Below, one piece after another: positions 12,661 through 25,200 of a stretch of DNA of 64,000 nucleotides. Position numbers and translations under genes: made by a program. Source of the stretch: Eretmocerus hayati (lineage: Eukaryota > Arthropoda > Insecta > Hymenoptera > Aphelinidae). Under the pieces are notes generated by a model. It saw nothing but the letters and a program-made list of their open reading frames with translations. It was not told where the DNA came from and did not search any database. The stretch covers positions 176,683,021 to 176,747,020 of the forward strand of contig CM056741.1 of assembly GCA_029851415.1 (NCBI GenBank), written 5' to 3'. Position 1 is the first letter of the stretch; each line of letters starts with the position of its first letter.

Positions 12661-12978
12661 TAGTTGTTCATGAGAACCAACAGTGATGCAGAAATTACTC
12701 ATGGTACAAATCACCATTAGTGGTCATCACGAGGCACTAAACCAAAACTTTACGAAAGATTATAATGTAAAACCGGTAGATATGAATTCTCACAACCTCT
12801 TCTTAATTCCATCAGTGAAAATCTATAGAGTCAGTTCCAACAAAATACTGTCCAAAATCCAAAAAAATTTAACCAGAGTTGAACTGATGTGACGACTCAA
12901 AATTGATGTCTTCGCCCTGGTCTGTACATCTGAATCTGATCCGCAAATTCGTTGTAAAATTTTCAGATCCAGAATATA

Positions 12979-13903
12979 CACTACCGGTCAAAAGTTTAAG
13001 CTCACCCAAAAATTTTTTTTCCAATTTTGTGAGTTGAACTACTCGGCTCTATTTGATCGTAGAGGACTCTTCTGGAGCTCATTTTGAAGGTTTTTTTACG
13101 TACTTTAAGATGGCATTATTCATTCTCATATTCCGTACGGATCGGAATCTTTCCAATTTGAGCTTGGAAAAGTGTCAATTTCAACGATTCTTGAGAGAAT
13201 CTTTTGGTTCCTGCCAATTTGAGCCACATGAATGTTTCAATATGAGAATTGTGGGATACAAAAGTACCAGTTTAGAGCTTCAAAATCCGTTTTTGAACGT
13301 CCCTCTACGCCACATCCAGTCCGAGCTATGACACTTTCTCTGAGGGAAGATTTTTCGCAAAAACTAGCACCTGGATTCAAAAATGACGAGAAAATTCACT
13401 TTTTGGAGCATATTTCAAAGGTTCCTCGTTTCCTTAATCAAGATGTTGATAAAAGATGACAGAAATGATGATTATACTTCATGAAAATGCATCTCTGTAT
13501 CTCTCTCGAATTGGAATGCTAGTTTTTGCGAGAAATCTCCCATCAGAGAAAATGCCATAGCTCGGACTGGAAGTGGTGTAGAGGGACGTTCAAAAACGGA
13601 TTTTAAAGCTCTAGAATTGTACTTTTGTATCCCACAACTCCCACATTGAAACATTTATGTGGCTCAAATTGGCAGGAGCCAAAAGATTCTCTCAAAAATC
13701 GTTGAAATTGACACTTTTCCAAGCTCAAATTGGAAAGATCCCGATCCGTACGGATAAAAATGAATTATGCCATCTTAAAGTACGTAAAAAACCTTCAAAA
13801 TGAGCTCCAGAAGAGTCCTCTTCGGTCAAATAGAGCCGGGTAGTTCAACGCACAAAATCGAAAAAAAAATTTCCGGGTGAGCTTAAACTTTTGACTGATA
13901 GTG
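12979..13903. mobile_element. Palindromic Tc1/mariner-type element (0.9 kb)
   Basis: The left terminus CACTACCGGTCAAAAGTTTA pairs with the right terminus TTTGACTGATAGTG. TA flanks both sides (12977-12978 and 13904-13905). CACTACCGGTCAAAAGTTT is typical of Tc1/mariner ends. Nearly the whole element is a palindrome centred near 13440-13460, with only a short unpaired loop. Open frames on the two strands mirror each other and share the same peptide phrases, which explains them as palindrome by-products. Confidence 0.8.
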
Positions 13904-13983
13904 TATGAGTATATCGTTGCGTTGTCAATTAAATTTAGCGAGGCAAATGTTGAAAACGAGTTAATACTAATACTACTTACAAT

Positions 13984-14922
13984 TGAGGGGGTGGGTGGAA
14001 AAAGGGCGTAACCGCCATTATGCTCTTTTTCCGCAGATCGCTTTTTTGAGCCCCTATACCAAGATTTACCACCCCCCGAAATCCGTTTTTCGTAAGACCC
14101 CAAAAACCATCTGGCAGATGAAAGGGCGTAAGCGCCATTACGCCCTTTTATCTGCACGATGAAAGGGCGTAAGCGCAATGATAGAATGTTAAAATGGCGT
14201 AACTGCTATGATAAACTGTTAAAAGGGCGTAACTGCTGTGTTAACATTTCAATAGCCCAACAGGATTTGGAAAAAGGGCTTTAGTACCTGACTGAAAAGA
14301 TTTAAAAGGGCGTAATTATTCTGTAACGGGGGGTAAGTGAGGGCGGATCTGGAAAAAGGGCCTAATTACCGAGGAAAAATTTTATGAAAATTCTCCAGAG
14401 CCTGGAAACGCTTTTCCGCCTAATATAACGATAAAAACATGTTGTTCCACCTTCAAATTGAGTGTATTTACCCTTCGCTAGTTAAAAAAATTTCTCGTCA
14501 TTTTCACACGACCGATGGAAGCTTTCTGTGTCCATAGAACCGTGGAGCATGAATCGACCCCCCCCCCCCACCCCTAGTAATCAGATATCTTTCAAAACAT
14601 GCCCAGGAACACTCTCAAAAAATTTGGAGACGATTGGACTTGATCGCGAGATTTAATTCCACTTTTTGTGAGGAAGAAAGACCAAAATTTGACCCTGTAT
14701 TCGGAAAAAGGGCGTAATTGCATTTTTTGAAATTGCAGAAAAAAGCTCGAAATCAAATTTCATCTCCCGGCTCGGGTTGGGCTATTTCGAGAATGCTACC
14801 TTCTTCGGAATAAGTCAGCTCAACTCGTCTATTTATGTCTCTAGCGGCTTATATTAAGTTTTTATTGATTTTCTCAAAATGACCATTTTGCAATTACGCC
14901 CTTTTTCCACCCACCCCCTCAA
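13984..14922. mobile_element. MITE with GAGGGGGTGGG ends and repeated GGGCGTAA motifs
   Basis: The ends GAGGGGGTGGGTGGAAAAAG and CTTTTTCCACCCACCCCCTC are perfect inverted repeats. The left half contains many spaced direct copies of AAAGGGCGTAA (about 14002, 14121, 14161, 14190, 14221, 14307 and others). The inverse TTACGCCCTTTT occurs at about 14137 and near the right end. Subterminal repeats of this kind are typical of transposase-binding sites in hAT-like and other DNA transposons. No transposase is visible. Confidence 0.7.
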
Positions 14923-14924
14923 TT

Positions 14925-17900
14925 ATCAATTTAATTATCGCCTCCTACAACCGAGGAAAAAATTCGTGTCATAAGCCAATTGGGTATGTGAAAGTGAATA
15001 TAAATAAATAGCCGATTGACGGATTGTCGAGTTTGCATACAACTAATCTGACATTCTGATGTGTAAAAAATCTGTCTTAATCCTATTCGATGAAAAGATT
15101 TGTAGACGCGCGAGGCGTAAGAATGTATCTAATCTTCCTAGAAATGGAATTAGAGATACCTGGATTAACCGTAATTACAAGTCATATAAAAACTTGATAC
15201 ATGGCGCTTTCAACGTTGCAAAATTTTATCAATTGAATATATCGGTGATGTAACATTTTGCTTAAAATTTATTTTACGCTCTGATGAATTTCAGCCAAAC
15301 TGTTTTGGAACGATCACGTAAAGTGGAAGAATAGTCCTAGGGGATAAGTATATCTGTGCCACGATAAACGGAGATTCGTTCATAAATATCGGCATCGTAT
15401 TAGACATGAACCAAACAAAAGTTTGGAGATCGATCACGCGAGCAAAGCTTACCGTTCAGCAGACCTCGCACAAACGAGCTTTTCTCAATTTTGGCAGTTT
15501 GCCAGATTAAAGACGAGCTCTTTTCTTCGACCCGCATTCACATGGATTCTTCCGTCAGCAAGTATTTTCTGCTGTTATTTGACTTTTACTGAGGCATCTT
15601 TCGTTATATCTTGGCTTCGTAACTTGGATCTATTTGTCTCATTTTTTTTCTTTTTTCTACAAAAGTCGATCCTATTTCCAGAAAAACAGAGAAAAATCCG
15701 GTTGAGATGGGAATTGGGCTACAACAATCGAAAAGATAAAATTTTTTATTTGCAGAAGATGCCGTTGCTTCGTGTGGATAACGTACTAATCGCCTTCGAT
15801 ACAGAAGTCTTTGGTTAGAATCTCGGGCGTAGTGAATCGGGACCTGCTTGTAGAAGTGTAGGTACCATGATCATATGAGATCGTGATAGGTACCTCAAAA
15901 TAACCTCGAATAAAGATTGAAAATGGGTCAAAAAGGGTACAAAAAGGAGTATCCATTCAATCAACTCTCGAGCTTGTGATTCCAAATGAGATTTTTTTAC
16001 TATAAATGAGGCCGATTCGTCGAATGCCTTAGATTTGCTGTTTTGGTAAAGATGGAATTTTCCTTGGCCTCGAAAAAAAATAAAGTTCGAGAACCCCAAC
16101 CACCTGAGTCACTGCTTCACCCACTCATAGATCAAAGCACCATGCTGATCAGTATACTTCTCCATCCACATTTTTTTTTCTCAAGTAGAGTCGCACAACA
16201 AATTGAGCTGAGCTTGGTCACCTGCAGTACAAGGTAAATTTCAAGAAAAATAAAAGAACCGAGGTGAGTATAAGTATAATAGACAAGACAATGAGCGAGT
16301 CAGAAATCACTCGTATTTTCTTTGTAAAGTCCTTTACATTACACAACAACTATAGCAATATACTATGGCTACATGAACATACATATAAAAGTCTAGCTCA
16401 TATACATTCGGCTCAAGGCTGAATAGAAGAACTAACAGCGATTACCTTCCTTCATCATCACTGCGGTACCTGTACCATTCACGCACTAATACCACCATTG
16501 ACGACCTCTAAATTGTGTCTGTTAATGTAAGTACGAATGCGTCAGGTGTGTTATGCAATCACGCGGGTCCGACACTATTGTCGTACAGATCCGAAATAGT
16601 CCTTTTTAGAATGTTCATATTGAGATTTCTCGTGATTTGAAAATTTGATCCAGTAGAAAAATTTTTTTGAGGTAATTAGCTTTACCAAACCTGGGACTGA
16701 ACTAGACATGTCACGTCTTTGTTGCTTCAAATCCTTCCCATTGAAATTCAACGCTGACCAACAATGAGTACCTTGAATTTATGTGAAAAAATATTTTCTT
16801 CGAAAAATTATGACCATTGCATCTATTAGTCATTTTTATTCACAGACTGCAAAGCTGAAAATTCAACTCACGATAGGTATTGATTCGTTCAAACTAGTAT
16901 CACACCTGAATGCAGGGATCATTCATCTGGGATCGAAAATTAATCTTATTTTCGTTTCATGTCGTTTAAAAATTAGACACATTATGTTCGAGTTTTGGAT
17001 AGAATATAACGGCATTCCAGTTGTAGAGTTATTATGAAGAAGAATTAATTCTTGCTAACATCGGCAGTGCAGACTTTGAAATTAAAAGTTGCTGGTGTCC
17101 AGTTTCAGAATTAATTGAAGGTTCAGAATGAGAGTTGGACTTGTGAATTTGTGATCCAAAATTTTCTTCCTGATTCTCAATGAACGGTGGTAGGAATGAC
17201 CAGAAGACAAGGTATGCTTGTCCATTTTTATGTAACTGCCATATTATCATGATACTCATTGAATACAATCGATACATAGCTCGTCATGATTAACTTTTTC
17301 CTTGTTGTATCTCGTTTATTGTTTTCGAGACCTTTTTCCCCTCCATAAAAACTTGATTGGTTTGAAAAGATCCAGAGATCAAATTTACACACCTCGCCAC
17401 AAAACGAATGTTCTCGATGGATAGAAAATTGAAAGTCAACTGAAAATCCGAGATCAACCAAAAATTGTGATGACCTGATTATCTAATTTTCAATTTTTTT
17501 CCACATTTATCCTTGCTCAAAACCTGCCTCAACAGCACGGCTTGTAAAATTTATCAAGCATACTTTCTCCGACAACCATCTTTCGAAAACCTATTCAATT
17601 CATTGACACGTCGTGCAACGAAGCTTTGCAAGTGAATTAGACATTTTCCAGTGTAGGTATCTCAGCTTTGGAGATGTTGCAAGGAGTGAAAGCCAACCAA
17701 CCAACCTCCTCACGATGCGACTATCTTGTCACAAAATTGTCCTACACCTCGATGCTATTTTATAATATAACAGCCTCTATACCTCCCAGGTCACATACGT
17801 ATTTCACTTGTAATATGCAAACATGCATTTTGGTGTATGTATACACGTTTGAACTAACCTGTCACTTTACGGTACATGTATGCAAGTGTTCACGTATGTA

Positions 17901-18848
17901 CGCACGATATGGGACTATATAGAATATTATAGGATTGTCAGGTGTGCTTGTACAGGTCACATGCATGCATGGTGTCTCGATTCGTTCTCTGGCAGCGATT
18001 TATATGCGACGAGTGAAAGTTTTTAAGTGTCCCGCGTGGGTATGAGAAGCATATGAGTTTAGAAATCTCTACTATGTTTGAGTATTATGTACCTACTCAT
18101 CTGATGTACAGGTTGAGAGTGTATTTTATGTCGACCGTCTATATTTTGATGCAACAGGTGATGTCGCAGATGGCTGATGAGACTTGAGGAAATTTTTAAA
18201 AAGTTTCCAGCCTATTTGCGGGTAATGAGAAATTTCTATGATTTATATTTTACTATTTGACTCTGATTGGCAGAATAATTGTGCATGAAGGAATTTTTCA
18301 GCTGAGTTCTAGAGCGTTTGGTAAGAAAATTTTTGATCCAAAATTTATTGTTGGTAAAATCACCGATAAAGAGCTCGAAAAATTGGAAAATGATGTTTGT
18401 GGTGTCTTGACAATCAGTTTTTAAGGAAGTTTTTCAGTACTTTACTATAGAGCTGATGCTATTCATCGCAATATCATTAGGAAAGAATCATCATAGATGA
18501 ATAAGTGCTCCAAGATTTCACCTTGAGTTTTTTGAGATTTGGGATAAACATGTGTCGTTTTATTTGAAACTATATATATGGTCATTGTATTGTATACATA
18601 ATATAAGACGCTATGCGATGGTGATGTATGAAATCGATAAACACCATAGCATTTGAAGATTTCTCAAGGAAATATTGGACTCGAAAATATATTTTCAAGT
18701 CGACTTTTTTTAGAGATGTGAATATTTTAAGAAGATGATATGAAAAACAGACACTAGTCGTAGCAATTTCGAAATGTGATTATGACAAATAAATACGAAA
18801 GAGTTCTTAAACGTCATATGAGCGCTAACAATGATGCTGTCATGATTA
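14925..18848. other. Non-coding intergenic region
   Basis: I see no supported gene. The 131-codon frame at 15423-15818 contains a run of Phe codons from a T-rich tract and lacks splice or family support. There is an imperfect palindrome GGTACCATGATCATATGAGAT near 15865-15895. Confidence 0.5.
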
Positions 18849-21094
18849 CACAGGCCCACAGAAAGGAAATAGTACCCGTACTCAGCGACCGGACCTATGC
18901 ATTACTACGTAGAATTGTGCGCTGAATCCGGAAATGAAATCAGTTTTCACCGAACAACCCCTAAATTTTCGAGAAATACAGAACAAAAAATTTCTAGAGC
19001 CAGATATTCGATTTTTGACCTTGGATTCTGAAAGGGGAGTGAGGGAGAGTAGCACTCGTGATCTGGACCACGATGTGGTACTCGTGATAGAACTCAATGT
19101 GGTACTGGTGTTCAAAACTCGATGTGATACTCGTGATCTTGGATTCAATTTAGTACTCGTGATCCAGGAGTCAATGTGGCGTGATCAAGACCTCAATGTG
19201 GTACTCGGGTTCGATACCTCAATTTGGTACTCGTGATCCAGAACTCAATGTGGTACTCGTGATACAGAACTCAACGTGGTACTCGTGATAGAGAAGTCGA
19301 TGTGGTAGTCGTGATCCAGAACTCGATGTGGTACTCGTGTTACAGAACTCATCGTGGTATTCGTGATTGAGAACTCGTTGACGTGTTTTAGAGATCGTGA
19401 TCGAGTTTGCAACGAGAGTGCCACTTCCAGTTCTCGATCACGAGTACCACATTGAGTTCTCGATCACGAGTACCACATTAGGTTTTCGAACCCGAGTACC
19501 TCATGGGGTTCTGTATAACAATTACTACATTGAGTTCTGGATCACGAGTACCAACCACGTTGAGTCCCAAATCGCGAGTACTACATTGGGTTTTCGAACA
19601 AGAGTAGCACATTGAGATTCGTATCACGAGTACCACATCGAGTTCTCGATCACGGGTACCACATTAAGTTCTAGAATACGATTACCACATTGAGTCCTAG
19701 ATCACGAGTACCTCACTGAGTTCTGGATCACGAGTACCACATTGAGTTCATGATCACGAAAACACATTGAGTTCTGGATCACGAGTACCAACCACGTTGA
19801 GTTACAAATCGTAAGTACTACATTGGGTTTTCGAACACGAGTAGCACATTGAGTTACGTATCACGAGTACCTCATCGAGTTCTCGATCGAGGGTACCACA
19901 TTGAGTTCTCGATCACAAGTACAACATTCAGCTTTCCAACACGAGTACTACGTTGAGTTCTGTAACACGAGTACCACATCCAGTTCTCGTTCACGAGTAC
20001 TACATTGAGTTCCCGAACATGATTACCACATTGAGTTCTAGATCACGAGTACCTCCCTGAGTTCTGGATCACGAGTACCACATTGAGTATTTGAACACGA
20101 GTACCACATTGAGTCCTGTATCGCTAGTACCCCATTGAGTTCTGGATCACGAGTACCACATTGAGTGCTCGTTTTCGAGTACCACATGAGGTTCTAGATC
20201 ACGAGTACCACATGGAGTTCCATATAACGAGTTCTACATTGGGTTTTCGAACACGAGTAGCACATTGAGTTCTGTATCGCTAGTACCCCATTGAGTTCTG
20301 GATCACGAGTACCACATGAGGTTCTAGATCACGAGTACCACACGGAGTTCCATATCACGAGTTCTACATCGAATTCCCGATCACGAGTACTACATTGAGT
20401 TCTCGATTACGAGTACCACGTTGAGTTCTGGATAACGAGCACCACATCGAGTTCTCGACCACGAATACCACTTCGAGTTCTCGATCACGAATACCACATT
20501 GAGTTCCAGATCACGAGTACCACATTGATTGCTCGTTTACGAGTACCACATGAGGTTCTAGATCACGAGTACCACATAGAGTTCCATATCACGAGTTCTA
20601 CATTGGGTTTTCGAACACGAGTAGCACATTGAGTTTCGTATCACGAGTACCATATTGAGTTCTCGATCACGAGTACTACATTGAGTTCTCGATTACGAGT
20701 ACCACGTTGAGTTCTGGATAACGAGCACCACATCGAGTTCTCGACTACGAATACCACATCGAGTTCTCGATCACGAATACCACATTGAGTTCCAGATCAT
20801 GAGTACCACATGGAGTTCCATGTCACGAGTGCTACTTTGGGTACTGGATCAGATATACCGCCAAAAATAAAAAAAATTGTGAAAGTCCATACTCGGAAGT
20901 AAATTTTCTTTCTCTTTCAGAATCTGAGGTCAAAAATCCAATACCTGGCTTTGAAAATCCTTTGTTCTGATTCCCTCGAAAATTCGGGGGTGTCCCGTAT
21001 AAACTGATTTCATTCTCGAATCCAACGCACGATTTTACGTAGGAATACATAGGTCGGGTCGCTATGTACGGGTACTTTCTCTTGTGGGCCTCTG
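18849..21094. mobile_element. Foldback element filled with a 26-bp minisatellite
   Basis: The outer arms are inverted: AGGCCCACAGA..AGTACCCGTAC and CGACCGGACCTATG at 18851-18900 pair with CATAGGTCGGGTCG and GTACGGGTACT..TGTGGGCC at 21045-21090. The arms extend inward to about 19035 and 20910 (GATTTTTGACC..GGATTCTGAAAG against CTTTCAGAATCTGAGGTCAAAAATC). Between them lies the minisatellite 19030-20850. I see no clear target duplication. A related element with only a few repeat units is at 38056-38650. Confidence 0.7.
19030..20850. repeat. 26-bp minisatellite array with orientation switch
   Basis: The unit is roughly GAGTTCTCGATCACGAGTAC plus CACATT, repeated dozens of times with substitutions. 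From 19030 to about 19395 the units run in the reverse-complement orientation (GTGGTACTCGTGAT...). From about 19425 onward they run forward, so the array itself contains an inversion junction. Some higher-order repetition is visible: the block near 20140-20350 resembles 20510-20640. Open frames here are repeat artefacts. Confidence 0.9.
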
Positions 21095-22165
21095 TTATTG
21101 ATGAGAAGTATAACGGCCATAGTACATTCCGGTACAAAGGAATAAGATAGAACATTTCAAAGGGTGCAAAAATCGGCTTTCACTCCCGTGTATCAAATTG
21201 AATTCTTTGATAAAATGTGAGTAGAAGTTGACGAATTGTGCGTTAAGTACACTTTCACACACATCAGTGCATGGAAATGAGTGAAGCAGAATTACCAAAT
21301 TAGTCTTCCACTCTATTACTAACTTTTTTGTGTCATCTTTGTACACAGGTGCTGTTTTAATCAGATCTTTTATATTTGCATGACTGGAAATGAAGTGACG
21401 TACTTTAGGAATTACTGCATCGAGAAATGAAAATTCGATATCATCATTTTTTCTTGTTTCTGTTCATAAACAAGAAATTTCCGAACGTTGAACCTTTCGG
21501 TAGAGTTGAGTCTTTATCGTGATTTTATTGTTTTGGCACTGGCATAAGTTGATCGAATTTGACAAAAAATGGTATTATTATGAATTGATTAAATATGCTC
21601 ACCGGTCAAAATAAAATGCTGTAAGACCCAAACACGAGTATGCTGAAATTCTTAGATATATTTGGATATGAGGATGACGTATACTGAATTAAATGATTTA
21701 ATCGATTCTTGAAGTCGTGGGATTATAATTTCTTGATCGTGGACCCAATTGTTGACGATGATTTTTACATGAATAATGCTGATGAAGAATTCAATTCTCT
21801 GTTGTTGACTGCGAAACAAGCTATGAAGCAATGGAGTTTCATTTTATCCTAACATCCAGCTTTGAAATGTAGATGTCGGAAAGTCGTTCATGTCAAATCT
21901 TCAAGCCAAGCTCCCCATGCATGACAGGTTGAATTACCAGTTTGGTTACAATCAGTAATATGTTATGAATACTTCTTTATCATTCAAACAAAATCTGTCA
22001 ACTGATCAATACGAGTGAACTATAAAAAAATAAACGAGATAAGAGATTGAGCATTTCCAAACTTCACTCCTCAATCACCTGCATCAAAACTCATTTCAAG
22101 TGGATTTCTCTTAATTAATCAACTACATTGATTTTTATCAATATCCTCAACTGGGATTCGTGACA
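21095..22165. other. Upstream region of the first protease gene
   Basis: No gene is seen. About 21165-21265 carries a short dispersed repeat (CCCGTGTATCAAATTG, then a GATAAA..TGTGAGTAGAAG block) with a relative at 56590-56680. A possible TATA element lies at 22021. Confidence 0.5.
22021..22029 (+). promoter_or_regulatory. Possible TATA box of protease gene 1
   Basis: TATAAAAAA lies 145 bp upstream of the proposed start codon, and a TTCACT initiator-like hexamer follows about 40 bp downstream. The spacing is longer than the usual ~30 bp, so this is a suggestion only. Confidence 0.35.
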
Positions 22166-22256
22166 ATGGAAAATATAGTAATTAGTAGGCACAACTTTGC
22201 CATCGTCGTCTTAGCTACTTGTTTTCACATGTCTCGTGCTCAGAGCATGTTGGCAG
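22166..22256 (+). CDS. Gene 1 exon 1 (signal peptide)
   Basis: It encodes residues 1-30 plus the first base of codon 31. The start is the ATG in GACAATGG. The peptide is a typical secretory signal, with a hydrophobic core and a small residue at SRA before Gln. The donor is GCAG/GTATGT. It has the same length (91 nt) and phase as exon 1 of gene 2, which supports the start. Confidence 0.8.
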
Positions 22257-25200
22257 GTATGTGTATGAAACAGTGATGCCGAGAGCAAATTTCAGTAAAA
22301 TTATTTTACAATTACAATGAGAGGTTTCTGGTTTTTTCCAAAAAAAAGGTCCTTTATTGAATCAAATTTTGACTGCTCTTACCATAACATCCCTCGAGTA
22401 GAGATTTTTTGTACCACACACTTGCTGTCCGCAATGGGTATTATGATTATTTTTCATTGGTACATAGCTGCCTCGCGGAAGTATGAGAATTCTATCAATT
22501 TTTAGTATTCGAAATGATGACCTTCTCAAATTCTACTCAGTGATAAAGAGTATTGCATTGAATTCAAGAGAGACTTCGCCAAGCCATTTGGAAGACTTGA
22601 GAAAGATGCCAATTTATTATTTATTCTTATATTAGGAGAGTGAGAATAATGCATGAAATTGGTATGGCTCCTGGATTATTGGCGAACTTAAATTGTTATT
22701 TTGATTAAGTATTTTAAGTATGATTCACCCGTCGTTCTTTCATTTCAGAGCTCAAGTTACGTAGTTCCATGTTCTGTGAATTCGATTATGAAGCACCATG
22801 GATGCCAAATACACCAAGCACTATTCGTGCAGGAATATGCGTTAATCTGAATGAATGTAATTATCTCTTGGATATGATCAGGAGAGAGCCTAGGGCGATT
22901 CGTATCATCGTGAATAATTCGCTATGTTTTCGAAATCAACCACGTAATCATCTAGTATGCTGTCCTCAATTTAAAGATAACAAGAATGAAACTGTTAAGG
23001 ATCAAGAGAAGAAGCCATCAACAATATCACCAAAACCTCGCCCATCAACTAAATACACCATTGAAGGAGTAAATAAACCGACTCAATCTCCACCTCTCTC
23101 ACAGATTTTCTCAAACTGCGGTTTGAAAGGCAACAAGATCATCGACAGGATTGTGGGAGGCACTAGATCGTTACCAGGTACCAACTTGAGTTTTAGTTGA
23201 AACAATAGATGTTCTTGGGATAGTATTAGTCATTTCAAAATTTTCCAAAGGGATTTAACTCCACAGTAACAAAAAATTATTCGTCCAAAATACATTACCA
23301 ATCAAAGTCAAAATTCTCATTTTTGTCACTACTCGTCAGGGTTGGATATTTATAGGTCTAGTAATTTGTTGTCCGTTAGTAAAGTATTCTAACAAGATCT
23401 CACGAGATCCGCTCAATACTCAATATTCCTGAAACCTGTAACCTGTAGAGAACCTGTAGGCTTCACTGAAAAATTAAGAGAAAGAGTATCACAATTGATT
23501 TATAACAAATGGAGAACATTTACACTCATTTTTGGATACGTGGAGCTGATCAAGATAGTTTTTCACTTGTTTGGTTCTACATTAAGAGTGTCAATAATAA
23601 AATTACTTTCTGTAAATACATGCAAAAAGTCAATTAATGTAACATGTGTTTTATTTTATTCGGATTTATAGGTGCATGGCCTTGGATTGCCAATCTTGGG
23701 TACTCTACTAATGGAAATCAAATCAAATTTCGATGCGCTGGATCTTTGATATCGTCTCAGCATGTGCTTACGGCAGCTCACTGCGTTCATAACCGAGACG
23801 ATTTGAAAATTGTTCGATTGGGAGAGTACGATCTGTCATCTGATGATGATGGCGCTCATCCTGTCAATATGACTATTGATAAAAAGATCATTCATTCAGA
23901 ATATAAGCCAGGATCGACACAAAACGATATCGCTATCTTGAAATTAGGCGGCATTGTCGAATTCACAGGTATTAAATTTTTATGATCATTACAAGAAACT
24001 ATAGTATCAAAAATTTCAGAATTTTACCATTGATAATGATGTGGCTGATGATGTTGAATGCACGCTAGAAAATAATTTGGCTACAACAGCAAAGCGGATA
24101 TTGCTAACTATACAACTGTAGTTATCACTAACCTCTTCGATATTTGACAGATGTTTTCGTTGATACGGCACTTCATCGCGTCAGCAGAAGGAATCTGCTA
24201 GAGTGTGTTTTGCCAATGTATCGATTTGTTTATTCAAATTACTGAAAATTCCTTGCTAAAACATCAAAGCGCTGCGTACTCTTTAAATCATTCCCCGAGA
24301 CAGCATCTTCCAATTGTTAGCTCAACAGCAAATTTTCCTGGACTCTTACTAGAAACTTCGAAGGTCGCAGTTGCCATCAGGATAGCAGACCAACTTACGC
24401 TGTCCGAGAGTAGCATCAACAAAACGCTAGGTTACTTAAGAATTTTGCTAATCGGGCCAATTCGTATCTAGCGCGTGGGATGGATGAGATTGACGAATAG
24501 TTGACTAACAATAAGAATTATTTTTCAACAGATGACATTCGTCCAATATGCCTTCCAGAAGCTGGTAGTTTCAAGAGCCAAGAAATTATAGGAACAAGTC
24601 CATTCGTGGCAGGTTGGGGATCAAGCCATTTTTGTACGTATTCCACGACAGTAGTTTGATATAAAACCTTTTTTTTTATTCCAATACCCCGCAACAGAGA
24701 TCTTTGGATCTTGGGAGATGGTCGGACTCCTCGGCCCCAGTCTACTGGCAAAGGAGAACTTAGAATCCCGGGAGCACACGACAACTCCCCCGCCCCAGTC
24801 TTCTACTTCCTTCTCCTGGAACTATAACCCTCGGGTTGGCGCCCTCCGGGGGGGGGGGGGTAGACGGTAGGTGCCAGAACTTTCTCAGGTGAATCCGACA
24901 CTACCCACACTCTGATGGGTGTCTATGAAGGTTTCCCCTTATCAGCCCACCAAAAAGATAGAAAAGAAAAAAATTCGTTGACCCTGGGAGACACACGCAC
25001 TCCCCGGCTTCAGTCTTCCGGCGATAGGGGTCTCATTATCCCGTGAGCACACGATAACTTCCCCGCCCAGTCTTCAACACCAGAACCCGTGTGTGTGCTT
25101 TCACTATTTCGTTCATCTCTGTGCATATGAGTTCAGGGGGACATCTTGAATCGCTTGAGGCGATCCAAGACCCCGCGTCTTCGCAAGCTCCTTTCAATCT

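Noticed and set aside
13053..13654. Frames on opposite strands sharing similar peptides
   Set aside because: They are the two arms of the palindromic mariner-type element 12979-13903, not a gene duplication.
15423..15818. 131-codon plus-strand frame
   Set aside because: Contains a Phe run from a T-rich tract, has no family resemblance and overlaps no supported structure.
19030..20850. CRISPR-like array
   Set aside because: Units are contiguous 26-bp tandem repeats without spacers, change orientation and lie in an insect-type genome.
24205..24471. 88-codon frame in gene 1 intron 3
   Set aside because: It lies between well-supported exons 3 and 4 in a different context, and the protease alignment with gene 2 leaves no room for an extra exon.
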